A stretch of DNA of 64,000 bases from Acidobacteriota bacterium (GCA_016713675.1 JADJOS010000001.1:496001-560000); one strand, 5' to 3'. Positions 47,158-56,909 are shown, counted from the stretch's first letter. Translations and numbers: made by a program. Notes: generated by a model not told the origin, from the letters alone.

Positions 47158-49467
47158 ATGTTTCAAAGGTACCTTTCAGAAATGGCAAAACTCGGCATCT
47201 CGGTATTCGTTCTCTCGGTCCTTTTCACCGTAAGCTGCTCTGCCCAGCAGACAGAGGAACAGGCCCTTAAGAGCCTTCGCGATATGACTTCCAGCGGTAA
47301 ATTGCCGCCGGAGAACGTCGTGGCCGATCTTGAGAAACGGTTCGCGGGCAAAAAGACCGGTTCCCTCGCCGCTCTTTTGCATGCCCGTATCAAATTTGAG
47401 AATCAGGATTTTGCAGGAGCGGCAGCGATCCTGAATTCAGACGTTTTTCGCAATCGAACTAAGCTCGCGGATCACGCGATGTGGCTGAGAGGAAGGGCTT
47501 TGCAGTCAGCCGGAAACCACGGAGAAGCGATGGCCGTGCTTGCAAGATTGCTCGACGATTTTCCGGAATCGATCCGTGTCCGAGATGCCAAACTCCTCTG
47601 GTCAACGTCAGCAATTCAGGCCGGACGAGCGGTCGAAGTGCCGCCGTTTCTTGTTCAGTTGAGTGAAAAAAATGACGCCGACGCCCTGCTCGTGACCGCA
47701 AAGGCATATGAGGCCCAAGGCTCGCAGGACGATGCGGTCGCGTATTTTCGCCGAACATATTTCTTTGCCGCCGGTTCGGCTGCCTCGAAGGAGGCTGAAG
47801 CAAAATTGAATTCGCTCGGCCAACCGCTCGCCCCTCAAACGGCCGAGGAACAGCTCTCGCGTGCCGATAAACTGCTCGCTGCAAAGAGTTACGCCGATGC
47901 TGTCGCTGCGTATACATTGCTGGTAAATAACTTCCCTAATTCGCTCACCCCGCAAACGCGGCTTAGCCGGCTCACCGCGTTGGCAAATTCAGGCAAAATG
48001 CCCGATGCGCAAAATGCGTTCTTTTCACTTCCCGAATCTGCGAATGAGCGGGAAGAAGGCTATCGCCAGCTCGTTCTCGGTTATGCAAAAGCTAGAATGT
48101 GGGCACAAGCGAAAACGGCTGCGGAGGAAATGCGTGCGAGATTTCCGAACGGCAAACTTGCGGCCAAAACATTCATCGATGCCGGCCTCGCCGCTCGTGA
48201 CGCCAAGAACCGGATAGACGAAGGTTACTTTCTCAATTCGGCCGTCTCAGCATTTCCCAATGCGATCGAAGTCGCTCAGGCACAATTCGAGGCAGCCTGG
48301 TTTCAGCATTTGGGCAAAAATTTCGCGGCCTCGTCGCAGATGCTGACCGAACATCTCGCCCGCTATTCCGGAAAGGACACGACCAATCGCGGCATCGCCG
48401 GCTATTGGGCCGCCCGCGATAGTGAACGGGCCGGTAAGACCGCCGAGGCATGCGCTCTCTACGACGGTGTCGCTTATCGGTATAGCGCGAATTGGTACGG
48501 CTATCTGGCTATAGGGCGCTTGACTACGATGAAGGCTCAGGGCAAATGTGCTTCGACGGTGCCGCCGAACGACACCATTGCCAGGGCCGTCGCTAATCTC
48601 AAAATTGTCACGGTCGCCGCTGAAACTTCGACCGCCAAGGAACTCGACCGCGTCGAAAAGAGCGACGAATTGAGTATCATCGGCCTTTTCGATTGGGCGA
48701 TCAGCGAACTGACGGAGGCCAAAAAGACCGCCGGAAACAGCCCCAAGGTCAATCTCGCCCTCGCACGCCATTACCGCTGGAAAGGCGACAATACCGCGGC
48801 TTTCCTTGCACTCAAAGGCAGCTACCCTGATTACGCGCAGATGTTTCCCGAAGAAATGGGACGCGAGGAATGGGCGATATTCTATCCCCTCACGCACTGG
48901 AACGAGATCAAATATTGGTCAGGTGAACGCCGCCTTGATCCATATGAAGTCGCGGGCATGATCAGACAGGAATCGGTCTTTATGCCGGCCGCAAAATCGC
49001 CGGCAAATGCCCACGGACTAATGCAGCTTCTCGTTCCGACGGCCCAGTCGATGGCGAAGAAATATGTTTCGAAGACATCGATGGTCACAGCCTCATCGCT
49101 TTATCAGGCCCCGTTCAACATCGAGCTTGGCACAGCCTATTTCCGCGATCAGCTCGACAAATTTGGCCGTATCGAATTCGTAGCAATGGCGTACAATGCC
49201 GGACCTGGCCGTGTGCCGCAATGGCGGGCACTGTTGCCGCCCGACATGGACGATTTCGTCGAAGCCATACCGTTCAAGGAAACAAGGCTCTACGTCCAGG
49301 GGATCATTCGAAACACGGCCCAATACCGCCGCCTCTATGACGAGAACGGCAATTTCAGGACAAAGGTCGGCTCGCGGCCGCTGAGGGGCGAGATCGACAG
49401 CAACCCGCGTGAGCAGTTCACGGCCGAGTACCCTGAAGTGAATGTTGATGACACGGCAGCTGAATAA
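47158..49467 (+). CDS. Soluble/lipid-anchored lytic transglycosylase (Slt70-like)
   Basis: An approximately 770-residue murein-degrading enzyme cutting the MurNAc-GlcNAc bond with 1,6-anhydro product. A signal segment (LGISVFVLSVLFTVSCSAQ) with a possible lipidated Cys opens the protein; the frame reaches back to 47083, and 47158 or 47182 are the likely starts. A long alpha-helical solenoid with TPR-like repeats follows. The C-terminal SLT domain carries the catalytic Glu in MIRQESVF, then ANAHGLMQLL and AYNAGPGRVPQW. This order is that of Slt70. It diverges from the VWA gene across a 130-bp spacer. Confidence 0.92.
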   Translation: MFQRYLSEMAKLGISVFVLSVLFTVSCSAQQTEEQALKSLRDMTSSGKLPPENVVADLEKRFAGKKTGSLAALLHARIKFENQDFAGAAAILNSDVFRNRTKLADHAMWLRGRALQSAGNHGEAMAVLARLLDDFPESIRVRDAKLLWSTSAIQAGRAVEVPPFLVQLSEKNDADALLVTAKAYEAQGSQDDAVAYFRRTYFFAAGSAASKEAEAKLNSLGQPLAPQTAEEQLSRADKLLAAKSYADAVAAYTLLVNNFPNSLTPQTRLSRLTALANSGKMPDAQNAFFSLPESANEREEGYRQLVLGYAKARMWAQAKTAAEEMRARFPNGKLAAKTFIDAGLAARDAKNRIDEGYFLNSAVSAFPNAIEVAQAQFEAAWFQHLGKNFAASSQMLTEHLARYSGKDTTNRGIAGYWAARDSERAGKTAEACALYDGVAYRYSANWYGYLAIGRLTTMKAQGKCASTVPPNDTIARAVANLKIVTVAAETSTAKELDRVEKSDELSIIGLFDWAISELTEAKKTAGNSPKVNLALARHYRWKGDNTAAFLALKGSYPDYAQMFPEEMGREEWAIFYPLTHWNEIKYWSGERRLDPYEVAGMIRQESVFMPAAKSPANAHGLMQLLVPTAQSMAKKYVSKTSMVTASSLYQAPFNIELGTAYFRDQLDKFGRIEFVAMAYNAGPGRVPQWRALLPPDMDDFVEAIPFKETRLYVQGIIRNTAQYRRLYDENGNFRTKVGSRPLRGEIDSNPREQFTAEYPEVNVDDTAAE

Positions 49468-49628
49468 AGCTCTGTTTTGATCTATGTCATAGTTCAGTAC
49501 TAATAGATTTCCGGCCGGCCGTTATCGTGTTCCCTTTCTGCTTCGCTCGATGCTATAATACCGCCATTGTTTTATTACACTTTCTGACAATCAAATCCAT
49601 CTGATTTGCGATCTGCGAGGTTATTTTT

Positions 49629-50090
49629 ATGGCTAAGATCAGCGTAAACAGTAAGCAGTACGAGACCAATGCGGACCCGAGCACGTTGCTGCTTTGGGTG
49701 CTTCGCGATGAGCTCGGACTGACGGGCACTAAATTCGGCTGCGGTATCGCCCAGTGCGGCGCTTGCACCGTGCACGTCAATGGCGAAGCCCGGCGTTCCT
49801 GCGTAACGCCGGTGAGTGCGGTCGCCGGCAAGGAGGTGACTACCATCGAGGGCTTGTCCGACGACAACAGCCATCCGCTGCAAAAAGCCTGGATCGAGGC
49901 CGACGCTCCGCAATGCGGATATTGCCAATCGGGCCAGATCATGGCGGCCGCCGGTTTACTGAAAGCAAAACCCAAACCGACCGACGCAGATATCGATCAG
50001 GCAATGGCCGGGATAATTTGCCGCTGCGGCACATACAACCGCATCAGATCCGCGATCAAGCTGGCCGCGATGAACGGAGGCTCGAAATGA
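49629..50090 (+). CDS. iorA: Molybdenum hydroxylase small subunit, two 2Fe-2S clusters (IorA-like)
   Basis: A 153-residue electron-transfer subunit of an aerobic-type molybdenum hydroxylase. The plant-ferredoxin-like cluster ligands are in CGIAQCGACTVHVNG with a fourth Cys in RRSC. The second cluster uses CGYCQSGQ and CRCGTYNRI. It is closest in layout to isoquinoline 1-oxidoreductase alpha subunits. Its TGA overlaps the ATG of iorB. Electrons would pass from the molybdenum site to these clusters and on to the cytochrome encoded downstream. Confidence 0.92.
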   Translation: MAKISVNSKQYETNADPSTLLLWVLRDELGLTGTKFGCGIAQCGACTVHVNGEARRSCVTPVSAVAGKEVTTIEGLSDDNSHPLQKAWIEADAPQCGYCQSGQIMAAAGLLKAKPKPTDADIDQAMAGIICRCGTYNRIRSAIKLAAMNGGSK

Positions 50091-52270
50091 CACAAACTTC
50101 CGGATTAGACAGGCGTACATTTCTCAAGGCAACGATCGTCGCCGGCGGTGCAGTGGTTTTCGGATTCAATCTTCCGCTGGGCACTCGGGCGGCTGAACGG
50201 CTTGGCATCGAGATCGACCCCGCCGCTGATTTTCAACCGAATGCTTTTATCAGGATCGCCAAGGACGGCAAAGTTACGGTGGTCGTCAGCCAGGTCGAGA
50301 TGGGCCAGGGCGTTTACACTTCGCTGCCGATGATCGTCGCCGACGAACTCGAGGTCGAATGGTCAAACGTCTCGTACGAAGCTGCCCCGCCGGACAAGGC
50401 TTTTATAAATCCGGCGATGGGAATGCAGGGCACGGGCGGCAGTTCGAGCGTCAAGGGCTTTTTTATGCCGCTTCGCAAATCTGCGGCTGCCGTTCGTGAA
50501 ATGCTGGTGGCTGCCGCGGCTCAGAGCTGGAATGTGTCGCCTGACACTTGCAAGGCCGAAGGCGGCAAGGTGATTCACGCGGAATCAAAACGCTCGGCCG
50601 CATACGGCGAACTGCTCGAGGCAGCCGCAAAGATCGCCCCGCCGAAAGAGCCGAAACTCAAAGATCCGAAAGATTTCAAATATATCGGTAAGGCCATTAA
50701 ACGCCTCGATTCACCCGACAAGGTGAACGGCAAAGCCGTTTTCGGCATCGACGTTCGCGTACAGGGAATGCTATATGCGACGATCCTGCGTTCGCCGGTC
50801 ATCGGCGGCAAGGTCAAGACCGTCGATGACGCTGGGGCCAAAGCCGTCAAAGGCGTAACCCACGTCGTGCCGCTCGGCTACGGCGTCGGCGTCGTCGCCG
50901 ACAATTTCGTAAATGCCCGAAAAGGACGGAATGCACTGAAGGTGACGTGGGACGACGGTGCGATGGCGACAGTTTCAAGCGAAACGATAATGAAGTCGTT
51001 CGCTGACGGTGCAGACAATAAAAAGGGTCTCGTTCCGAAGAAGATCGGCGATGTCGCGGCCGCCAAAGCCACCGCGGCGAAGACCATCGATGCCGTCTAT
51101 TGGGCACCGTTCCTCGCCCACGCGACGATGGAACCGATGAATTTCACGGCCGACGTTCGGGCCGACGGTGCAGAGGTCTGGGGCGGTATTCAGGCCCAAA
51201 TGGCCGTTCAGGGAACGGTCGCAAAAGCAGCCGGAGTGCCTATCGAAAAGGTCAAGGTCAACACTACGCTGCTCGGCGGCGGGTTTGGGCGCAGGTTTGA
51301 AATGGACTACGTGGTCGATGCGGTGCTGCTCTCAAAAGCTGCGGGAAAACCGGTCAAGGTCATTTGGACCCGCGAGGACGATATGCAGAACGACTTTTAT
51401 CGTCCCGGCACCTACAACAAAATGTCTGCCGGCGTCGACGCCGCGGGCAAGCCCGTATTTTGGCACCATCGCGTCGTCAATGATGCGATCATGGCACGTG
51501 TCGGCCCGGCGTTCGGTTTCACGCTCAAGGACGATCAGCCCGACGGAACCTCGTTTGAAGGTGCCCATGACCTGCCATACACTTTCCCTAATTTTCAGTG
51601 CGATTGGGTCCGCGTCGATACGGGCGTACCGGTCGGATTTTGGCGGTCCGTAGGCAGTTCGCATACGGCGTTTTCGACCGAGTGTTTTATGGACGAGGTC
51701 GCAGCCGCGGCGGGCAAAGATCCGTTGGAATTGCGGCTTTCGATGCTCGATCCTGCTTCACGCCATGCCGGCGTCCTGAAATTGGCAGCCGAAAAGGCCG
51801 GCTGGTCGACAAGGCCCAAGGCTGGAGTCGGCCGCGGCATTGCGGTTCACGAGAGTTTCGGCAGCTTTGTCGCACAGGTCGCCGAGGTGACCGTCGCGGC
51901 TGACGGCAAGGTCAAGGTCGAACGCGTCGTCTGCGCTGTCGATTGCGGACAGGTGGTAAATCCGGATACGGTCGCCGCACAGATGGAAGGCGGCATCGTC
52001 TACGGTCTCAGTTCGGCCCTGTTCAATGAGATCACGTTCAAGGACGGGCGCGTCCAGCAAAAGAACTTTAATGATTACCGAACGCTCCGCATGAGCGAAA
52101 TGCCAAAGGTCGAGGTCCATATCGTTCCAAGTAAAGCTCCGCACGGCGGCGTCGGCGAACCGGGAACTCCGCCGATCGCACCGGCTCTGGTCAATGCTAT
52201 TTTTGCGGCGACCGGAAAACGTGTCAGAAGTTTGCCGATCAAACCTGCGGATCTGGCGACAAAAGCGTAA
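50087..52270 (+). CDS. iorB: Molybdopterin-binding large subunit of molybdenum hydroxylase (IorB-like)
   Basis: A 727-residue catalytic subunit. The start overlapping the iorA stop (ATGA) gives a twin-arginine signal (DRRTFLKATIVAGGAVVFGF), so the cofactor-loaded enzyme is exported by Tat. The first domain holds the a/b hammerhead region, and cofactor-binding stretches include GGGFGRRFEMDYV and GSSHTAFSTECFMDEVA. The C-terminal GVGEPGTPPIAPALVNAIF contains the catalytic Glu of the xanthine oxidase family. It hydroxylates an N-heterocycle or aldehyde; the true substrate cannot be read from sequence. It joins the next gene by TAATG. Confidence 0.92.
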   Translation: MTQTSGLDRRTFLKATIVAGGAVVFGFNLPLGTRAAERLGIEIDPAADFQPNAFIRIAKDGKVTVVVSQVEMGQGVYTSLPMIVADELEVEWSNVSYEAAPPDKAFINPAMGMQGTGGSSSVKGFFMPLRKSAAAVREMLVAAAAQSWNVSPDTCKAEGGKVIHAESKRSAAYGELLEAAAKIAPPKEPKLKDPKDFKYIGKAIKRLDSPDKVNGKAVFGIDVRVQGMLYATILRSPVIGGKVKTVDDAGAKAVKGVTHVVPLGYGVGVVADNFVNARKGRNALKVTWDDGAMATVSSETIMKSFADGADNKKGLVPKKIGDVAAAKATAAKTIDAVYWAPFLAHATMEPMNFTADVRADGAEVWGGIQAQMAVQGTVAKAAGVPIEKVKVNTTLLGGGFGRRFEMDYVVDAVLLSKAAGKPVKVIWTREDDMQNDFYRPGTYNKMSAGVDAAGKPVFWHHRVVNDAIMARVGPAFGFTLKDDQPDGTSFEGAHDLPYTFPNFQCDWVRVDTGVPVGFWRSVGSSHTAFSTECFMDEVAAAAGKDPLELRLSMLDPASRHAGVLKLAAEKAGWSTRPKAGVGRGIAVHESFGSFVAQVAEVTVAADGKVKVERVVCAVDCGQVVNPDTVAAQMEGGIVYGLSSALFNEITFKDGRVQQKNFNDYRTLRMSEMPKVEVHIVPSKAPHGGVGEPGTPPIAPALVNAIFAATGKRVRSLPIKPADLATKA

Positions 52271-52917
52271 TGAGATACTTGTTTAGCTATTCCAAATATT
52301 TGAAATTGACGGTCATTGCTGCTGCAGGATTGCTGATCGCGTTTTTTGCATATTCGGACCGTTCAGATCGTTTGATTCGGGTCGAGGCATCAACTGTTTC
52401 GAGCGAATCTATTGTCTCCGATCCCGATCCGGCAAAGGCGCGCACTGCATTTAACGACGCGGTCAGGGTGTTCTTTTCGGCGAGATGTGCGAACTGCCAT
52501 CCGGGGGGCGACGCCCCGACGCAAGGCGATTCGATGACGCCGCATTCGATGGAAGTGAAACGCGGGCCTGACGGCCGCGGTGTCGGCGAGCTGAGCTGCT
52601 CGACTTGCCATCAGGACATCAATCTTGACGGCGACAACATGCCGCCGGGAGCTCCCGATTGGCACATGCCCGGAGCCGCTCAGAAGATGCCGTTTCAGGG
52701 CATTTCCGCCGTTCAGCTTTGCCGAAATCTTAAAGACCCACTTCAAAACGGCGGCCGAAAGACCGCCAAGGACGCCGTGCAGCACATTACCACCGATCCC
52801 AAAGTTCTCTGGGCGTGGGAACCCGGCAACGGCCGCACTACGCCGCCGCTCAGCCATGCCGAGTTCCTCAAGAAAATGAATGATTGGGTCGACAATGGAG
52901 CGGCGTGTCCGGAGTAG
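52270..52917 (+). CDS. Membrane-anchored dihaem c-type cytochrome
   Basis: A 215-residue protein with one N-terminal membrane anchor (LTVIAAAGLLIAFFAYSD) and two haem c sites, CANCH and CSTCH, in a Pro/Gly-rich periplasmic domain. It is translationally coupled to iorB (TAATG). That position makes it the probable electron acceptor for the exported molybdenum hydroxylase, passing electrons to the respiratory chain. Related proteins are annotated as isoquinoline 1-oxidoreductase-associated. Confidence 0.83.
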   Translation: MRYLFSYSKYLKLTVIAAAGLLIAFFAYSDRSDRLIRVEASTVSSESIVSDPDPAKARTAFNDAVRVFFSARCANCHPGGDAPTQGDSMTPHSMEVKRGPDGRGVGELSCSTCHQDINLDGDNMPPGAPDWHMPGAAQKMPFQGISAVQLCRNLKDPLQNGGRKTAKDAVQHITTDPKVLWAWEPGNGRTTPPLSHAEFLKKMNDWVDNGAACPE

Positions 52918-52923
52918 GTGTTA

Positions 52924-53024
52924 TTCTCATCAGTTGCCACTTGCTTCAGCTAGTGGTTAAATTTGGAAAAGACGGCGGGCTTTAGCCCAGTCCTCCAGCT
53001 AAAGCTGGAGGCAATTGATAAGAA
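52924..53024. repeat. REP/MITE-like nested-hairpin element
   Basis: A 101-bp element is bounded by 15-bp inverted ends, TTCTCATCAGTTGCC (52924-52938) and the complement of TTCTTATCAATTGCC (53010-53024), with 13 of 15 matching. Inside are a GGGCT-TT-AGCCC hairpin (52977-52988) and a perfect 9-bp hairpin, CCTCCAGCT-AA-AGCTGGAGG (52992-53011). The core, a GGCTTTAGCC/CCAGCTAAAGCTGG pair, is typical of interspersed extragenic palindromes in many genomes. It sits in the middle of the molybdenum hydroxylase operon. Confidence 0.78.
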
Positions 53025-53072
53025 CGCTTGTAATTGATGCGGCCTCACTATTGGGTCGCTCTTTCTGTTTGG

Positions 53073-53972
53073 ATGAAAGAAATTGCTGAAATCCTACGAG
53101 TCGTCACCAGGTTTACCGACGGCGACAAAGCGATCCTAGCGACGGTCATTGACGTCAAAGGCTCAGGCTATCGTTTGCCCGGAGCCCGGATGCTGATGCT
53201 CGCGGACGGGCAAACGGTCGGCACAGTTTCCGGCGGCTGCCTTGAGGCCGACGTGCTGGAACGTGGAAAGAAAGTGCTCGCGAGCGGCGAGGCCGAGATC
53301 TTCACCTACGACACGACTGGAAACGAAGATTCGGTTTTCAGCCTAAACATGGGCTGCGGCGGCGTTATCGATATTCGGCTCGAACCGATAGGAAAATTCA
53401 GCCCCGTCATCGGAAAGATGCGGGTCGCCTACGAAGATCGCATCAGTAATGATGAGTTTGAGATCCCGCTCGCCGTTAAATTGTTCGGGGCAGGTGCGGA
53501 TGCTATACCGTTTGTCCGGATCGGAACTGAACTGGGCTGGCAGATCACGGTTCACGACCATCGGCACGCATTCCTGACGACCGAACGGTTCCCGACCGCA
53601 CAAATGCTCGTCCATCAAACGGCGTGCGATGTCCTGTCAGATCTCGAAACCGACGACCGAACCGCCATCGTGATAATGACTCACAACTACGCCCGGGACC
53701 GCTATATTCTACCGCCCGCACTGAACTCCGACGCATTTTATATCGGAGCCCTCGGCCCAAAACGCCGTACCGAACAGCTTCTCGAAGAGATCGGCGGCTC
53801 GTTCTCGCCCGAACAACTCGCCCGTCTCTACGCTCCGGCCGGCCTCGACATCGGTGCCGACACGCCCGAGGGCATCGCTCTTTCGATCATCGGCGAGATC
53901 CAAACCGTCCTCGCGAACCGCAACGGTGGCCACCTTCGCAACCGCCAAGGCTCGATATATGACCGAAAATAG
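53073..53972 (+). CDS. xdhC: XdhC-family molybdenum cofactor insertion protein
   Basis: A 299-residue chaperone that binds molybdenum cofactor, supports its sulfuration and inserts it into xanthine oxidase-family enzymes. The start at MKEIAEILRVVTRFTDGDKA (53073) is preferred to the frame start at 53034. Conserved blocks include TVSGGCLEADV, LNMGCGGVIDI and the Rossmann motif KLFGAGADAIPF. The C-terminal half ends GADTPEGIALSIIGEI as in XdhC/CoxI. It is downstream of iorAB and overlaps mocA by 14 bases. Confidence 0.92.
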   Translation: MKEIAEILRVVTRFTDGDKAILATVIDVKGSGYRLPGARMLMLADGQTVGTVSGGCLEADVLERGKKVLASGEAEIFTYDTTGNEDSVFSLNMGCGGVIDIRLEPIGKFSPVIGKMRVAYEDRISNDEFEIPLAVKLFGAGADAIPFVRIGTELGWQITVHDHRHAFLTTERFPTAQMLVHQTACDVLSDLETDDRTAIVIMTHNYARDRYILPPALNSDAFYIGALGPKRRTEQLLEEIGGSFSPEQLARLYAPAGLDIGADTPEGIALSIIGEIQTVLANRNGGHLRNRQGSIYDRK

Positions 53973-54576
53973 CAAGTCAAAAATCGGCGGAATCCTGCTC
54001 GCCGCCGGAGGCTCGTCCCGTCTCGGCCAGCCCAAACAATTACTAAAATTCCAAGGCAAAACCCTCATCCGCCGCGCCGCTGAAACACTTTTTGGCTCAC
54101 AATGCGATCGGATCGTCGTCGTCCTCGGCGCCGAGATCGAACATGCGACTGCGGAACTCCACGGCCTTGAAGTTGCGATCTGTATCAACGAAAATTGGCA
54201 AGCGGGAATGAGTTCGTCAATAATCACCGGCCTGGAGAGAATGCTGGAGATCGAGCCCAACCTCGACGCCGCGGTAATTACGCTGTGCGATCAACCGCAC
54301 GTAAATTCAGTAGATATCGACAAACTCATCACGGCCTATAACGTCTCCCGTCCGCCGATAGTAGCCGCAAAATACGGCAAAACCACTGGGGTTCCCGCTC
54401 TGTTTTCCAAGGAAATATTTCACCAACTATTCGAGCTGACTGGTGACAAAGGTGCTCGTCAAATTATCCAAAACCATATCGAGATCGTTGACACAGTTGT
54501 CATTGAAAAAGCGGCTGGCGACATCGATTGTCTCGATGACGTCAACCGCCTACAGTCCGACGAGATAGTCCTATAG
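53959..54576 (+). CDS. mocA: MobA-like cytidylyl/nucleotidyltransferase for molybdenum cofactor (MocA type)
   Basis: A 205-residue NTP transferase. The nucleotide-binding signature LLAAGGSSRLGQPKQLL is at about residues 13-29, and LCDQPHV marks the metal site. In E. coli, MocA attaches CMP to molybdopterin to make MCD, the cofactor form used by periplasmic molybdenum hydroxylases. The overlap with xdhC and the iorAB neighbours support the same role here. Its end overlaps the convergent S9 peptidase stop by 6 bases. Confidence 0.9.
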   Translation: MTENSKSKIGGILLAAGGSSRLGQPKQLLKFQGKTLIRRAAETLFGSQCDRIVVVLGAEIEHATAELHGLEVAICINENWQAGMSSSIITGLERMLEIEPNLDAAVITLCDQPHVNSVDIDKLITAYNVSRPPIVAAKYGKTTGVPALFSKEIFHQLFELTGDKGARQIIQNHIEIVDTVVIEKAAGDIDCLDDVNRLQSDEIVL

Positions 54577-56835
54577 ATTCTTCAAAATATAATCCGTCAT
54601 CATCGTATACATATGATGGACCTGTCGCGGGTCGGTAACGCCGTGGCGGGCGGTTGGGTAGATCATCAGGTCAAACTGCTTGCCGGCCTTTTGCAGTTCG
54701 TAGGCGTATTGCGTCGTGTTCTGCATATGCACGTTATCGTCGATCTGGCCGTGGATGAGCATTAATTTGCCAGAAAGTCCGGCGGCGGATCTTACGATCG
54801 AGGTCGTGTTGTAGCCTTCGGGATTGCTCTTCGGCGTCATCATGTAACGCTCGGTATAGATCGAATCATAGTTTCGCCAATCGGTGCCGGTGCCGCCGGC
54901 GATGCCGAGTTTCCATGCTTTGCTGTGGTTCATTGCATAGCTCGTCATCGAACCGCCGTAGCTCCAGCCGTGAATGCCGATACGATCGGCATCGACGTAA
55001 CCTGTTGATTTGAGATAGTTTATGCCGTCCTCAAGGTCGCGGAGCTCGAGCTCGTACATCCGTTTATAGATCGGCCAGACCGATTCTTCGCCTTTGCCGC
55101 TCGCTGAGCGGTTGTCGCAGACCCAAACGATGTATCCCTTTTGAGCGAGCATCTGAAACCACATTCCACGGCTTCCCAACCATCGGTTCGCCACCGAAGG
55201 CGCGTGCGGGCCTGAGTATGTGAACTGGAAAACCGGATATTTCTTCGACGGCTCAAAATCAGGCGGTTTGATCATCATCGCTTCCATCTGAAAACCGTCG
55301 CGCGTCGGCACCTTGAGAAATTCGACGTTGCTGAGGCGATAATCTTTCAGAACCTCGACCTTGTTCTCAGTAATGACGCGTTCGAGTGAGCCGTCCGCGC
55401 GGTAGAGCCGCATCTGCGGCGGCGTCAGAGCATCGCTCGTGACATCGATAAAGTGCGTAAGGTCTTTGTTGAAAGACACTTGATGGGCACCCGCACCTTG
55501 CGTCAAACGCTCAGGTTCGCCGCCCGTGAGAGCAACCCGATAGGCGTTTTCGGCGATATGACTGTCCTTCGTTCCCGAAAAATAGACCCAGCCGTTTTTC
55601 TCATCGACACCGTGGACGCTGCGAATTTCCCATTTGCCGTTGGTCAATTGCCGGACCAACTCGCCGTTGCTCTTGTACAAATAGAGATGCCGCCAACCGT
55701 TGCGGGCCGATTGCCAAACGGCGGTGCCGTCGGCCAGAAAATTGGGGTTATCGTAAACCTCTACCCACGCGGGCGTCGTCTCGTTGATAAGCTTCGTGAC
55801 CTTGCCTTTCTCGTCAGCCGAATTGAGATCGAGAAACGTCTGCTCGCGATTGAGCGCCTGAAAAACGACCGCACGGCTGTCCGGCGACCACGCGACGCGG
55901 GCGATGAGCAGATCTTCGGGCTTGTACGCCGCGAGATCAACGAATTGGACCGAATCCCCAAATCGAAGCAGCGTCGGCGGCAGGCGTTCGCCAACCTTTG
56001 GAATACGGCCGACGTTGGGCATGAGCGAGTTCTTAGTGACATTCGCGATGCCGATCCGAACGATCGGATTCGGCTCGCCGGCCTTCGGATAGCTCATCGT
56101 CTCGACGACCTGCGGCTGCGTCACGTCGTTTGTGAGGATAAATTTGGACACCGGCGATTCGTCGAGACGTAAGAACGCGATCCGCGTCGAATCGGGCGAC
56201 CACCAATAGCCACGCTTGTTTCCGCGGCCGTAGAGCTCCTCTTCGTAGACCCAATCGAGATAGCCGTTGTAGATCGGCTTGTCGCCCTCTTTACCGTCAC
56301 GTGTGAGCTGCTTTTCGCCCGATTTCGCGAGGTCGATCACGTAGAGATCATTACCGCGAACAAAGCTCACCCATTTTGCGTCGGGGCTGAAATCAGCTTC
56401 TTTTTCCTCTTCACGAGTGTTCGTTACGCGCTTAGTGACTACCGTTGCGATATCGAACAAATAGATATCGCCTTCGAAGTTGAACAACACCTTCGCCTCG
56501 CCGGCGTCGAACGTAAAGTCTCCGGAATCAACGATCCGCTGGGCCAAACGTGCCCCAATGCCCGCACGAGCCGCCGCATTTATAAACTGCATCGTGTCAA
56601 AATACGGTGCCGAATTCCCGCTGACCGGATCGACCCGCAGCAGTTTGCCGCCGGCGATCTGCATCAGCGACTTCCCGTTCGGCGCCCACCGCAACTGCGG
56701 CAACGCCCCCGAAAACCGCACCCGCTTCGCGGGATCAGGATTGTAGATGTCGTCGATCGAAAGCAGTTTTTCTTGAGCAAATATAGCCGAGGAAAAAACG
56801 AAAAGGGCGATTACAAACAGGTTGATCTTTTTCAT
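54571..56835 (-). CDS. Dipeptidyl peptidase IV-like S9 family peptidase
   Basis: A 754-residue secreted serine peptidase. The start at 56835 opens a signal peptide (MKKINLFVIALFVFSSAIFA). The N-terminal two-thirds is the DPP-IV beta-propeller domain, with GRGNKRGYWWSPDSTRIAFL as a clear S9B block. The alpha/beta-hydrolase domain follows with the nucleophile in GWSYGGSMT, the Asp in GQIDDNVH and the His in TARHGVTD. It would release dipeptides, usually after proline, from peptides in the periplasm. The two conserved Glu residues of DPP-IV probably correspond to VYEEELYG. Confidence 0.93.
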   Translation of the reverse strand: MKKINLFVIALFVFSSAIFAQEKLLSIDDIYNPDPAKRVRFSGALPQLRWAPNGKSLMQIAGGKLLRVDPVSGNSAPYFDTMQFINAAARAGIGARLAQRIVDSGDFTFDAGEAKVLFNFEGDIYLFDIATVVTKRVTNTREEEKEADFSPDAKWVSFVRGNDLYVIDLAKSGEKQLTRDGKEGDKPIYNGYLDWVYEEELYGRGNKRGYWWSPDSTRIAFLRLDESPVSKFILTNDVTQPQVVETMSYPKAGEPNPIVRIGIANVTKNSLMPNVGRIPKVGERLPPTLLRFGDSVQFVDLAAYKPEDLLIARVAWSPDSRAVVFQALNREQTFLDLNSADEKGKVTKLINETTPAWVEVYDNPNFLADGTAVWQSARNGWRHLYLYKSNGELVRQLTNGKWEIRSVHGVDEKNGWVYFSGTKDSHIAENAYRVALTGGEPERLTQGAGAHQVSFNKDLTHFIDVTSDALTPPQMRLYRADGSLERVITENKVEVLKDYRLSNVEFLKVPTRDGFQMEAMMIKPPDFEPSKKYPVFQFTYSGPHAPSVANRWLGSRGMWFQMLAQKGYIVWVCDNRSASGKGEESVWPIYKRMYELELRDLEDGINYLKSTGYVDADRIGIHGWSYGGSMTSYAMNHSKAWKLGIAGGTGTDWRNYDSIYTERYMMTPKSNPEGYNTTSIVRSAAGLSGKLMLIHGQIDDNVHMQNTTQYAYELQKAGKQFDLMIYPTARHGVTDPRQVHHMYTMMTDYILKNL

Positions 56836-56909
56836 ATTCCGGATGAGTACCAAACTTGATTAAATACCAATGAATTGCATCATAAGCCAATAAAGAGCGT
56901 CAATCAACC

